This document shows, one piece after another, positions 28,201-37,361 of a DNA stretch of 64,000 nt. How positions within the stretch are numbered: the first letter of the stretch is position 1; every line of letters begins with the position of its first letter. The stretch comes from Chryseobacterium balustinum (GTDB lineage: Bacteria; Bacteroidota; Bacteroidia; Flavobacteriales; Weeksellaceae): positions 310,001 to 374,000 of the forward strand of contig NZ_FUZE01000001.1 in assembly GCF_900168205.1 (NCBI RefSeq), written 5' to 3'. Under the pieces are notes generated by a model. It was not told where the DNA came from, did no database searches, and saw only the letters and a program-made list of their open reading frames with translations. The translations under genes were made by a program, and so were the position numbers.

Positions 28201-28614
28201 ATGAAAAAATATTTTTTTGTACTTATTCTATTAATAGGATTTAAAAGTTTTGCTCAAGAATCTAAAGTTGAATCTGAAAAATTTACTGTAACAGAGAAAG
28301 CTGAATTTCCGGGAGGTGATGAGGCTTTTACGAAAGAGTTTTTAAAAATGATTCATGGCTATATTGATTTGAGGAAATATGCGGTCAATGGTCAGTTTAC
28401 TTTTCTTTTCGATGTCAATACGGAAGGAAAGATTGAGAATCTTAAGGTTTTACCTAAAGTAAAAGATAGCGAATTGTTTATAGATGATATGAATTTCGCC
28501 ATTAAAAGAGTTAAGAAAAAGTGGAGACCGGCAATGCGGGATGGAAAACCTATTGTTTCAAAAAAAATAATTAAAATAAATTTTACTTCAGATCATTTTG
28601 ATCATGGAGATTAG
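28201..28614 (+). CDS. Secreted TonB C-terminal-like protein 2
   Basis: 137 aa with a signal peptide ending KSFAQ. It has AEFPGGDEAF, the segment that begins many TonB_C domains in Bacteroidota, then QFTFLFDVNTEGKIENLKV and KRVKKKWRPAMRDGKPIVSK. It is paralogous to the gene before it and in the same transcription unit. Confidence 0.65.
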   Translation: MKKYFFVLILLIGFKSFAQESKVESEKFTVTEKAEFPGGDEAFTKEFLKMIHGYIDLRKYAVNGQFTFLFDVNTEGKIENLKVLPKVKDSELFIDDMNFAIKRVKKKWRPAMRDGKPIVSKKIIKINFTSDHFDHGD

Positions 28615-28671
28615 ATGATCGATTAATTATTATTAAAATACACCAATAAATGAATTAAATCATTTATTTTC

Positions 28672-28698
28672 GCCGTTGCATTTTGCGATGGCTTTTTT
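28672..28698 (+). terminator. Terminator between TonB_C-like genes 2 and 3
   Basis: GCCGTTGCA pairs with TGCGATGGC through two G-U pairs around TTT, followed by TTTTTT. It covers the upstream in-frame ATGs of the next ORF, which is why I choose the later start. Confidence 0.65.
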
Positions 28699-28711
28699 AT
28701 TAAATTTTTTA

Positions 28712-29404
28712 ATGATGAGATATAGATTTTATATTTTTCTATTCCTTTTAAATACGATTCTTTTTAAAGCTCAACTTCTAGACGAGTATCCCAAAAATCA
28801 AGATTTTTATGAAGGAGGGATGGCTCAATTTTATAAAGATTTGAATCAGGTTTTTATTAAAAACGGTCTTGAACGTTGTAATAATAGAGAATCTGAAATG
28901 TTTGTAGCACAAATTGAGATTGTAGACGGTAAAGCTCAAGTAACGAATAAAAATATTAAAGAAGATTGCCCGACTCAGTTGTTTATGAAAGGTCTCATTG
29001 AGATAAATAAATTAAACAATTGGAAAATGGTGTCAGATTCTCAAAAATTTACGATACCATTTTATCCAATAGATTATTTTGACAATTTCAAAAACGGCTA
29101 CACTCCGGAAGGATTAAGTAAAAATGCTGAATTTCCGGGAGGAATGGATGTATTTAGAAATCTGTTGATGGAAAATATAAAAAAGCAAAATATAAAAAAT
29201 CCAGGTGTACAGATTGTAATAAGATTTAAAATAAGTAAGGATGGGGTTTTGTATAATATTATAATAGAAAACCCTAAAGACTTAGACGAAGACTTAAAAA
29301 ATAAAATAATTAAAGCTGTTGAACAGATAGATACAAAATGGAAGCCTTATACTTCTAGAAACACCCCAGTTATCTCTAATTTTAGAGTTCCAATAAGATT
29401 ATAA
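28712..29404 (+). CDS. Secreted TonB C-terminal-like protein 3
   Basis: About 230 aa from MMRYRFYIF. The signal peptide ends ILFKAQ. The C-terminal half has AEFPGGMDVFRNLL, VQIVIRFKISKDGVLYNI and AVEQIDTKWKPYTSRNTPV, again TonB_C-like. The N-terminal half looks like a diverged second copy (YEGGMAQFYKDLNQVF, ...NKLNNWKMVSD). Function is unknown. A related gene lies at 42039-42695. Confidence 0.6.
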   Translation: MMRYRFYIFLFLLNTILFKAQLLDEYPKNQDFYEGGMAQFYKDLNQVFIKNGLERCNNRESEMFVAQIEIVDGKAQVTNKNIKEDCPTQLFMKGLIEINKLNNWKMVSDSQKFTIPFYPIDYFDNFKNGYTPEGLSKNAEFPGGMDVFRNLLMENIKKQNIKNPGVQIVIRFKISKDGVLYNIIIENPKDLDEDLKNKIIKAVEQIDTKWKPYTSRNTPVISNFRVPIRL

Positions 29405-29447
29405 AATTAATTAAAATAGGGTTCTGCCATTCTGGCATAAGATTTTG

Positions 29448-29455
29448 TATCTTTG
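29448..29455 (+). promoter_or_regulatory. -7 box upstream of miaB
   Basis: TATCTTTG; the -33 element is weak. The leader is about 90 nt. Confidence 0.45.
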
Positions 29456-29551
29456 CAAACTAATTTAATTTGAAATTTGATGTTTAGATCTAAAATTGTA
29501 TAGCAGTTTTAGTGTAAAACCTCAAATCTCAAGTCTCAAATATTAAAAACC

Positions 29552-30994
29552 GTGCAGGAAAAATATATAGACGAAACCAAACAAGGAGAAGCTTTTGCAA
29601 TTGCAGAAAAAGATGGGAATTCTAAGAAATTATTCTTAGAAAGCTACGGCTGTCAGATGAATTTTTCTGATTCTGAAATTGTTGCGTCAATTCTTAACGA
29701 GCAAGGCTATAATACCACTCTTAAAGTGGAAGAGGCTGATTTAATTCTTCTTAATACCTGCTCAATTCGTGAAAAAGCAGAGCAAACCGTAAGAATGCGT
29801 CTAGCTCAGTTCAAAAATCTAAAAAAAGAACGACCAAACATGACGGTTGGTGTTTTGGGTTGTATGGCTGAAAGGCTTAAGACTAAATTTTTAGAAGAAG
29901 AACAGTTGGTTGACCTTGTTGTTGGCCCCGATGCATATAGAGATTTACCCAATCTTTTAAAAGAAACTGAAGACGGTAGAGATGCCATCAACGTTATTCT
30001 TTCAAAAGAAGAAACATACGCAGACATTAATCCTGTCCGTTTAGGAGGAAATGGAGTTACAGCTTTCGTGACAATTACGAGAGGTTGCGATAATATGTGT
30101 ACTTTTTGCGTAGTTCCGTTTACCAGAGGTCGCGAGAGAAGTCGTGATCCGCATTCGATTATTGAAGAATGTAAAGGTTTGTGGGATAATGGCTACAAAG
30201 AAATCACTTTATTAGGTCAAAACGTTGATTCTTACCTTTGGTACGGAGGAGGTCCTAAAAAAGATTTTGCAAAAGCATCAGAAATGCAAAAATTAACGGC
30301 AGTTAATTTTGCTCAACTTTTAGATATGGTTGCAGTGGCAGTTCCGAAAATGAGAATCAGATTCTCTACTTCCAATCCTCACGAAATGACGGAAGAGGTT
30401 TTCAAAATGATTGCTAAGCATGATAATATCTGTAATTATGTTCATTTACCGGTACAAAGCGGAAGTGACAGGATTTTGCAATTGATGAACCGTCAACATA
30501 CGCGTCAGGAATATTTAGATTTAATTAAAAGAGGAAAAGAAATCGTTCCGGATATTTCATTTTCACAAGATATGATTATCGGATTTTGTACCGAAACCGA
30601 AGAAGATCATCAATTAACGATGAGCTTAATGCGTGAAGTAGAATATGATTACGGTTATATGTTCTCTTATTCTGAAAGACCGGGAACTCCGGCTCACAAG
30701 AAAATGGAAGATGATATTCCGGCAGATGTGAAGCAAAGACGTCTCGCAGAAGTAATTGCTTTACAAGGCGAGCTTTCAAGAAAAAGAATGGAAGGTTATG
30801 TTGGGAGAGTTCACGAAGTTTTAATTGAAGGAATTTCGAAAAAGAATAAAAACCAATGGAAAGGAAGAAATTCTCAAAATGCCGTTTGTGTTTTTGATAT
30901 GCAGGAAGGTCAAAAAATGGGTGACATTGTGAACGTTTTTGTTTTTAACAATACGCAAGGCACACTTTTAGGGGAAACAGTGAAAAGTAATTAG
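29552..30994 (+). CDS. miaB: tRNA-2-methylthio-N6-dimethylallyladenosine synthase
   Basis: 480 aa, GTG start at 29552. The UPF0004 domain has ESYGCQMNFSDSE, NTCSIREKA and VLGCMAERLK, whose three Cys hold one cluster. The radical-SAM triad is TRGCDNMCTFCVVPFTRG. A TRAM domain (YVGRVHEVLIEGIS...) ends the protein. It methylthiolates A37 of tRNAs that read UNN codons. Confidence 0.95.
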   Translation: MQEKYIDETKQGEAFAIAEKDGNSKKLFLESYGCQMNFSDSEIVASILNEQGYNTTLKVEEADLILLNTCSIREKAEQTVRMRLAQFKNLKKERPNMTVGVLGCMAERLKTKFLEEEQLVDLVVGPDAYRDLPNLLKETEDGRDAINVILSKEETYADINPVRLGGNGVTAFVTITRGCDNMCTFCVVPFTRGRERSRDPHSIIEECKGLWDNGYKEITLLGQNVDSYLWYGGGPKKDFAKASEMQKLTAVNFAQLLDMVAVAVPKMRIRFSTSNPHEMTEEVFKMIAKHDNICNYVHLPVQSGSDRILQLMNRQHTRQEYLDLIKRGKEIVPDISFSQDMIIGFCTETEEDHQLTMSLMREVEYDYGYMFSYSERPGTPAHKKMEDDIPADVKQRRLAEVIALQGELSRKRMEGYVGRVHEVLIEGISKKNKNQWKGRNSQNAVCVFDMQEGQKMGDIVNVFVFNNTQGTLLGETVKSN

Positions 30995-31058
30995 TTTTTG
31001 GTCATCGGCTTTAAACTTTAAAATAAAAAATATTATCAATTAACAAATAAACAAGACA

Positions 31059-31490
31059 ATGGAAAAGTTTCAGAAGTATTGCCTTAGTGTTTTATTGATA
31101 ATTATCTGCAGTAATATTTCTGCACAAATCAGCAGTGGGAATCTTCGAAGTGAAGATTGTAAACAGCTGTATGAAATTTACAATCAGTTTTTAAATTCTA
31201 AAGACAGCCATGCATTAGAAAAGATATTTTTAAACGAAAAATCGAGACGCAAGTTCGCAATAAGCGACAAACAGAATGCAGTAGATCTTTTAGGAAATCT
31301 TTTCTCTAAGAAAAATCAAAACTATTCTCATCATAAAATGGGCACAGCTTTTTCTGAAAAAGAAAAACATTGTCAGATTTTAATTAATTTTTTAAAAGAA
31401 AGTAAAGAAAATGTCTTTGCTGAAGACTTATATTTTAAAAGTAAAGTTTCAAAGATTAGAAATAAAGATTATTTAGAGGTAGCTGTTTAA
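31059..31490 (+). CDS. Small secreted protein of unknown function
   Basis: 143 aa with a signal peptide ending SNISAQ. The mature part is highly charged. Not recognised. It precedes the AAA+ regulator gene by 83 nt on the same strand. Confidence 0.55.
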   Translation: MEKFQKYCLSVLLIIICSNISAQISSGNLRSEDCKQLYEIYNQFLNSKDSHALEKIFLNEKSRRKFAISDKQNAVDLLGNLFSKKNQNYSHHKMGTAFSEKEKHCQILINFLKESKENVFAEDLYFKSKVSKIRNKDYLEVAV

Positions 31491-31573
31491 AATTTAAACA
31501 AATTATTTCAGCTAATTAAGAATCTACGATGATAAAGTAGACAAAATTTAATCAACAAATCTAAATTTTACTC

Positions 31574-32866
31574 ATGAGTAACGAGCTTCAAAATATAAAA
31601 AACCGCTTCGGAATTATCGGAAATTTTCCGGCTTTAAACCGAGCTTTAGAAAAATCTATTCAAGTAGCACCCACCGATATTTCCGTGCTGGTAGTCGGAG
31701 AAAGTGGTGTAGGGAAAGAATTTATCCCAAAAATCATTCATTCGGAATCCAAAAGAAAACATCAACCTTATATTGTCGTTAACTGTGGTGCAATTCCTGA
31801 AGGAACCATCGATTCCGAACTTTTCGGGCACGAAAAAGGTGCTTTTACAGGAGCAACAGCAACCAGAAAAGGATATTTTGAAGTTGCCGATGGCGGAACT
31901 ATCTTTTTGGATGAGGTAGGTGAATTGCCTTTACAAACACAGGTTCGCTTGTTGAGAGTTTTAGAAAGCGGAGAATTTATGAAAGTAGGGTCTTCACAGG
32001 TACAGAAAACGAATGTAAGAATCGTTGCTGCAACCAATGTGAATATGATGAAAGCAATTCAGGATGGAAGATTCCGTGAAGATTTGTTTTATCGTTTGAA
32101 TACGGTGCAGATTGATATGCCTGCTTTGAGAGAAAGAAAGGGCGATATCCATTTACTTTTCAGAAAATTTGCCATCGATTTTGCTGAAAAATACAGAATG
32201 CCGGAACTGGAATTAGATCCAAGTGCGGTACATTACATCGAAAATTATACTTTCCCGGGAAATGTGCGTCAACTAAGAAATTTGGTTGAGCAAATGACTG
32301 TTGTAGAGCGAGAAAGAAATATTACAGTTGCAAAATTGACAGAATATATTCCGATGGATGCTCATTTGCCAATGGTTGTGAATCAGCCAAGCGGGCAAAA
32401 GCAGACCGATTTTGGCAACGAGAGAGAAATTATGTATAAAATTCTCTTCGATATGCGAAATGATATTAATGATTTAAAATCCTTAACTTCGGAACTCATA
32501 AAGAATAGGGGAACTGCAGATCTCAGCAATCAGGAGAAAAATTTGATAAGCCGAATTTATACACCTGAACCTCAGCAGGCTGCCAATGCCAATTCGTTGC
32601 TGTATTTTGAAAATAACAACACCAATAACCAAAGTGTTCAGAACCCTACAATTATCTCAAATTCTGAAGATAATTACGAAGATTTTGAAGATATTGAAGT
32701 GGAAGAAAACAGACCCGAATCTTTATCTCTTCAGAACAATGAAAAAGATTTAATTGTAAAAGCTTTAGAAAAGCATAACGGAAGAAGAAACAGGGCAGCA
32801 GATGAGTTGGGAATTTCTCAGAGAACTTTATACAGGAAAATAAAACAATATAACTTAGAAGAATAA
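31574..32866 (+). CDS. NtrC-type sigma-54 activator without receiver domain
   Basis: 430 aa. The AAA+ domain begins near residue 10: Walker A GESGVGKEF, the sigma-54 contact loop GAFTGA (about 89-94), Walker B GGTIFLDEVGELP and the arginine-finger region REDLFYRLNTVQI. A loose linker (about 270-380, Asn/Asp/Glu-rich) separates it from a Fis-type HTH at the C-terminus (GRRNRAADELGISQRTLYRKIKQY). With no receiver, its activity must be set by level or by a partner. It heads an operon with a membrane protein and lptE. Confidence 0.88.
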   Translation: MSNELQNIKNRFGIIGNFPALNRALEKSIQVAPTDISVLVVGESGVGKEFIPKIIHSESKRKHQPYIVVNCGAIPEGTIDSELFGHEKGAFTGATATRKGYFEVADGGTIFLDEVGELPLQTQVRLLRVLESGEFMKVGSSQVQKTNVRIVAATNVNMMKAIQDGRFREDLFYRLNTVQIDMPALRERKGDIHLLFRKFAIDFAEKYRMPELELDPSAVHYIENYTFPGNVRQLRNLVEQMTVVERERNITVAKLTEYIPMDAHLPMVVNQPSGQKQTDFGNEREIMYKILFDMRNDINDLKSLTSELIKNRGTADLSNQEKNLISRIYTPEPQQAANANSLLYFENNNTNNQSVQNPTIISNSEDNYEDFEDIEVEENRPESLSLQNNEKDLIVKALEKHNGRRNRAADELGISQRTLYRKIKQYNLEE

Positions 32867-32881
32867 ACAACACCTAAAATC

Positions 32882-33589
32882 ATGAATGTAAATTTAACAC
32901 TTAAACCAATCAATTTTAAATTTGGCGAGTACATCAACAAAGGCTTTGAGCTTTTAAAGAAAGACTTTGGAGGAGTTTTCGTAGGCTTTTTAGTTACTTT
33001 ATTAATGTCTATAATTCCGTTTTGCGGACTTTTGGCAGTGGGAAATTACTATAAATATCTTAGAAAATTAACTAAAAACCAACCAGCAAGTGCGGGAGAA
33101 ATTTTTGATTTTAAAGATTTTATGCCGTATTTTATTCTCCAGTTAATTATTTTTGGTGGGATGATTGTTCTTTACATTCCGATGATATTTATTGCAGTAA
33201 TAGGAGGTGCTGCATCTTATGGTAGTGATGAACCGAGTGTAATGGGACCGATTTTAATGTTCCCATATATGTTTATAATATTTGCCGTAATTCTATATTT
33301 TGCTTTAAAGGGATTTTACATTCCTGCCTTAATTACTTTTAAAGGAGTTACAGACATTAAAACAGCTTGGAATATCTCAAAAGTAATGACCAAAGGAAAT
33401 CTTTTAAACATTTTCTTGTTCTCATTTGTTGTCGGAATTTTATCGCAAATTGGTGTTATTGCTTGCGGAATCGGGCTTTTCCTAACATTACCATTTATGT
33501 ATGCTGCCAATTATTTTGCATTTGAAGATGCTATTCAACAAATTGAATACGACGAAATTACCGAAATAGGTATCACAGAAAAATATTAA
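32882..33589 (+). CDS. Multi-pass membrane protein of unknown function
   Basis: 235 aa with about five or six membrane segments (VGFLVTLLMSIIPFCGLLAV, FILQLIIFGGMIVLYIPMIF, MFIIFAVILYFALKGFYIP, IFLFSFVVGILSQIGVIACG). It resembles the glycerophosphoryl-diester/DUF4013-like membrane proteins common in flavobacteria, but no catalytic residue is visible. It lies 15 nt after the regulator gene. Confidence 0.7.
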   Translation: MNVNLTLKPINFKFGEYINKGFELLKKDFGGVFVGFLVTLLMSIIPFCGLLAVGNYYKYLRKLTKNQPASAGEIFDFKDFMPYFILQLIIFGGMIVLYIPMIFIAVIGGAASYGSDEPSVMGPILMFPYMFIIFAVILYFALKGFYIPALITFKGVTDIKTAWNISKVMTKGNLLNIFLFSFVVGILSQIGVIACGIGLFLTLPFMYAANYFAFEDAIQQIEYDEITEIGITEKY

Positions 33590-33607
33590 GTTTAAAATTA
33601 TTTAAAA

Positions 33608-34132
33608 ATGAATCAGTTGAAAAATCTTTTCTTTTTAATCATATCTGTAGGATTTTTAAACTCTTGCTATTCTTTTTCAGGCTCATCTCTTACAGATGAA
33701 AAAACTGTACAGATCAATGAGTTTCCCAATAATGCAGCGTTAGTAAATCCTACTTTGGCGCAGCAGTTTTCTACAGATATTCAAAACAGATTCTTGCAGC
33801 GTACCACTCTAAAAGGAACGAAGCAAAATCCGGATATTTTGATTGAAGGTGAAATTACAGATTATTCAATTACTCCAACTACGATTAGCTCTACAACACA
33901 GCCGACCAGTGGTGGCGGAACGATTCAGGAATCACAAAATAAATTGACAATCACGGTGAAAGTTCGTTATGAAAACAAACTACATCCTGAATTGAGCTTT
34001 GAGAAAAGCTTTTCTGATGAAGCTGTGTTTAATAGTAGTCTTTCTCAAAGTGATATTGAAACTTCTCAGGTAAAATTGGCTACTGATAGAGTTATCAATA
34101 AAATATTTAACGACATTGTAGCGAACTGGTAA
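33608..34132 (+). CDS. lptE: LptE-type LPS-assembly lipoprotein
   Basis: 174 aa. The lipobox FLNSCYS gives an outer-membrane lipoprotein. The YSFSGSSL start, the FPNNAALVNPTLAQQFSTDIQNRF segment and the strand-rich rest match the LptE family of Bacteroidota, which plugs the LptD barrel for LPS export. It is 18 nt from the gene upstream and 1 nt from the one downstream. Confidence 0.8.
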   Translation: MNQLKNLFFLIISVGFLNSCYSFSGSSLTDEKTVQINEFPNNAALVNPTLAQQFSTDIQNRFLQRTTLKGTKQNPDILIEGEITDYSITPTTISSTTQPTSGGGTIQESQNKLTITVKVRYENKLHPELSFEKSFSDEAVFNSSLSQSDIETSQVKLATDRVINKIFNDIVANW

Positions 34133-34133
34133 T

Positions 34134-36230
34134 ATGATGAATACTAGAGTTTTAGAGTTACTAAAAAACCCGAAAAATATACAGTCAGAAGATTTACATC
34201 TTTTGAAACAAGAAATAAATTCTTTCCCTTATATTCAAAACATCCGTGCTTTGCATTTATACGGTGTTCATCTTTTTGATAAAGAAAATTATCAGAAAGA
34301 ATTATCAACTACTGCTGCTTATACCACCGATAAGAAAATTTTGTATCAGTTGATTAACGGGAAAATTTTACAGACAAAAACCGAAACGGTAAAAAAAGAA
34401 ACTGCGGTTATTGTTGAAAATAAAACAAAAAGTACCAAAGAGCCTTTTTGGTGGGTAAATGAGAAAAAAACCTTCCCTAAACATGATTATAAAGCAATTT
34501 CAGAATCTTTGGTTAGTCCGAAAGCTGAAATTAAGCATGTTGTTGTTAATGGTGAACCTAATAGAATCTTATTTGAAGGAGAAGAAAACTTCCTGGATGA
34601 AAAACATTCCGAAATCATCGATTTGGAATCTACACTGGAGGCTGGAGTAATTGTTACCCAAAAATCTTCTTTCCCAATTAAACGTGTTGTTGAAGAGGAA
34701 AAAACTCCAGATGATACACTTTCTGTAGAAGCTTCTACTGAAATTATTCCTCAGGAAAATACCATTGATTCTGCAGAAACTGCAGAAAAAATAAACGATA
34801 ATGCTGAGATTAATTTAGATACAGTAGAATCTTTGCCAGTAGAAGATGAAATTTCTACTGAAGGTATTGATTCAGAAAGTATCACAGAAGTTTTAAACCC
34901 GGAAAAAATTATTAATGAAGATGCAATTGATTCTGAAAAAACCGAAGAAAAAAGGAGTGATGAATCTGAGGTTAGTTCTGATGCAGTAGAATCTTTGCCA
35001 GTAGAAGATGAAATTCTGGAAGAAAAATCTATTGAAAATGAAATTTCTACTGAAAGTATTTCAGAAGCTTTAAATCCTGAAACTATCATTAATGAAGATA
35101 AAATTGATTCTGAAGATGTTGCTGAAAAAATCAATGACGAATCTGAATTAAGCTTTCATGGAACAGACTCGTTTTTTCCGGATGTGAAAATAGAAACAAC
35201 AGTTTCAGAACAAAAAGATTTGAAAGAGGCTCCAAAGTCTACTATCAATAATCATGAAGACGAAATGAGACGTCTGATTGAAGAGGTTGAGAAAAAGATG
35301 AAAGCCAATAAAAAAGATTCCGACACAAAGATAGCCGAGCCTGAAGAAGAAATTGGGAAAGAAATCAGTTTTGCCGAAACGCAGGATTTTGTAGTTGAAG
35401 CTGCCATTGAAAATGAAGCTAAAGTTAATCAAGAAATAGAAGCTATTCTAAAATTTGAAGAGGATTTTTCTGAAGATAAAAATGAAATACCTGTTTTAGA
35501 AGAAATAAAAGAAGAAAATTCTGTCTGGAAACCTATGAGCTTTGAAACGCATACACCAGATTCATTTAGCAAAAAAGTAGAATTAAAAGCTGAACAGACT
35601 GATAGTATAGAAGAAATAAAAGAAGTTTCAGGTGAAATTTTTTTAGAAGAAGAAAAATTGGAAACTATTACAGAAAGTATTTTAGAAGAAACGGCCAGTG
35701 AAGTTGAAACTCTAGAAGTTGAAGGCACTGATTCTAATGAAAAATTAGAAGCTCCTGTAATGAATTTTTCGTTCTTTGGAGCAGATATTTCAAGTTTGGC
35801 AATCAAAAAAGAAGAAGAAAATCAACCAGAAGAAAAAGTAGAAGAACAACCTTCAAAACCTAAGATTCAAACTGTTTTAGATAGTAATGTTCCTAGTTTT
35901 ATCAATACTTGGCAAAGCTGGCTAAAAATCGACAGAACAGATGAGATTGGAAAGGTCAAAATAGAGAGTAAAAATAAAGTGATTGAATCTTTTATAGAAA
36001 ACAATCCTAAAATAAGCCAGCTAAAGGATGAAGTGAATTTTGTGGTTAAAGAGAAGACAGATGACATTTCTCACCTGATGACCGAAACTTTAGCTACTCT
36101 ATACATTGAGCAGAAATTATACACGAAGGCCATTAAAGCATTTCAGGTATTGATCAATAAGTATCCTCACCGAAAAGAACATTTTGAAAATAAAATTAAG
36201 GAGATCAAAGATAGCAGAGGAAAAAATTAG
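34134..36230 (+). CDS. Large acidic repeat protein with C-terminal TPR-like segment
   Basis: 698 aa. There is no signal peptide. The middle is Glu/Ser-rich and low in complexity, with a tandem repeat starting at residues 212, 266 and 325 (periods of 54 and 59 residues; shared words ESLPVEDEI and NPEKIINED/NPETIINED). The last 60 residues look like one or two TPR units (LATLYIEQKLYTKAIKAFQVLINKYP). It is the last gene of the lptE operon. Function is unknown; possibly a scaffold. Confidence 0.65.
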   Translation: MMNTRVLELLKNPKNIQSEDLHLLKQEINSFPYIQNIRALHLYGVHLFDKENYQKELSTTAAYTTDKKILYQLINGKILQTKTETVKKETAVIVENKTKSTKEPFWWVNEKKTFPKHDYKAISESLVSPKAEIKHVVVNGEPNRILFEGEENFLDEKHSEIIDLESTLEAGVIVTQKSSFPIKRVVEEEKTPDDTLSVEASTEIIPQENTIDSAETAEKINDNAEINLDTVESLPVEDEISTEGIDSESITEVLNPEKIINEDAIDSEKTEEKRSDESEVSSDAVESLPVEDEILEEKSIENEISTESISEALNPETIINEDKIDSEDVAEKINDESELSFHGTDSFFPDVKIETTVSEQKDLKEAPKSTINNHEDEMRRLIEEVEKKMKANKKDSDTKIAEPEEEIGKEISFAETQDFVVEAAIENEAKVNQEIEAILKFEEDFSEDKNEIPVLEEIKEENSVWKPMSFETHTPDSFSKKVELKAEQTDSIEEIKEVSGEIFLEEEKLETITESILEETASEVETLEVEGTDSNEKLEAPVMNFSFFGADISSLAIKKEEENQPEEKVEEQPSKPKIQTVLDSNVPSFINTWQSWLKIDRTDEIGKVKIESKNKVIESFIENNPKISQLKDEVNFVVKEKTDDISHLMTETLATLYIEQKLYTKAIKAFQVLINKYPHRKEHFENKIKEIKDSRGKN
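34767..35200. repeat. Intragenic tandem repeat in the acidic protein
   Basis: Three units, the third partial, beginning at 34767, 34929 and 35106. The word TAGAATCTTTGCCAGTAGAA is identical in the first two. Confidence 0.6.
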
Positions 36231-36268
36231 AATGAAGGCAAAATTTTGCTGTCAATTCGAATCAAAAA

Positions 36269-36303
36269 AACAAAAAGCTCATGAAAATGAGCTTTTTGTT
36301 TTT
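36269..36303. terminator. Bidirectional terminator
   Basis: A perfect 14-bp stem (AACAAAAAGCTCAT with ATGAGCTTTTTGTT) closed by a GAAA loop, between convergent genes. The core recurs at 38163-38186. Confidence 0.85.
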
Positions 36304-37299
36304 TTAATAATTGTAAGAATATTGGTCTTCTTTATTTTCAATGGTGTGATTTGTAATTTTTACGCTGTGTTTAATATTGTCCGGAATAGTATGATAATAA
36401 AGAACAGCGGAGTTTCTGCTATCCGTTTTTATAGCAAATCTATCCTTGAAGTTAACTGCTTTTGTTTTTGAAAGTTTCCAGTCTTCTGATTTGTTAGACG
36501 CAACAAGGCTATCAATCACAGAATTTTTACCATAATTTACATACTCGGTGTATAAAGAACTTTTTGCTTCATCTGGTGTATCTTCTTTGAAATAAGCATC
36601 TTTAATGATATAAACATCAGATAGCATTAATGTTTTTCCTAAAGAATTGATCATCTTTTTTGAAAACGGACTTTTTGATGCAATACTGTTTTTAATTTCC
36701 TGTTTGGTTACCCAAATGCTGTCATTGGTATTTTCTTCATCTTTAGAAGAAAGATAATAGCTGATAGAATGAGGGATATTTATCATCATTCCTTTATTTA
36801 CTTTTTGTAATAAAAATTTGTCTCCTTCTCTTTTTAAAACTGCATAATTGTCTTCACCATAATTATCATTTTCAAAAGACATGATCACACTGTTTTTATT
36901 ATCTATAGAATCAAGCTGTTTGGTTAATAATACACCTTTGTTTTCCATCTCGGCGACGTACCTTTTTTCAGATTGATAATTGGCTATTTTCTCATAAGTA
37001 AAATAACCAAAAAATCCCAAAATTAAGATCAGAGGCAGTGCAAAAGCACCCATATGAACTCGGGAAGGATAGTGGTAAAGAAGCCTGTGTTGCAAATCAT
37101 TGATAAGATGATACGATTTTCCGTCTTTTCTTAAAACCCACTCTTGCCCAATCGGGAAAACCGGAATAAAATAAAGATGCGCATATTTCTGAATAAGCTG
37201 TATCTCTGCATTTTTCATTTCAGGATTATTTTCCAATCCCAGTTCTTTTGGCGATAATCTTTTAATGACAAAGTTATTGTGTCCGAAAACAATACTCAT
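36304..37299 (-). CDS. Membrane protein of unknown function, single internal helix
   Basis: 331 aa. About 75 cytosolic residues are followed by one membrane helix (FALPLILILGFFGYFTY) and about 230 polar residues outside. The N-terminal part (LIQKYAHLYFIPVFPIGQEWVL) resembles the zinc-ribbon-less domain found before membrane helices in other Bacteroidota proteins. No enzymatic motif is seen. It is divergent from a lipoprotein gene 62 nt away. Confidence 0.6.
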   Translation of the reverse strand: MSIVFGHNNFVIKRLSPKELGLENNPEMKNAEIQLIQKYAHLYFIPVFPIGQEWVLRKDGKSYHLINDLQHRLLYHYPSRVHMGAFALPLILILGFFGYFTYEKIANYQSEKRYVAEMENKGVLLTKQLDSIDNKNSVIMSFENDNYGEDNYAVLKREGDKFLLQKVNKGMMINIPHSISYYLSSKDEENTNDSIWVTKQEIKNSIASKSPFSKKMINSLGKTLMLSDVYIIKDAYFKEDTPDEAKSSLYTEYVNYGKNSVIDSLVASNKSEDWKLSKTKAVNFKDRFAIKTDSRNSAVLYYHTIPDNIKHSVKITNHTIENKEDQYSYNY

Positions 37300-37361
37300 G
37301 GTTCAATGTTATTAGTGTTGCAATATAAAAATTTTTGGTTATGTTTATAAAAAAATAACCT

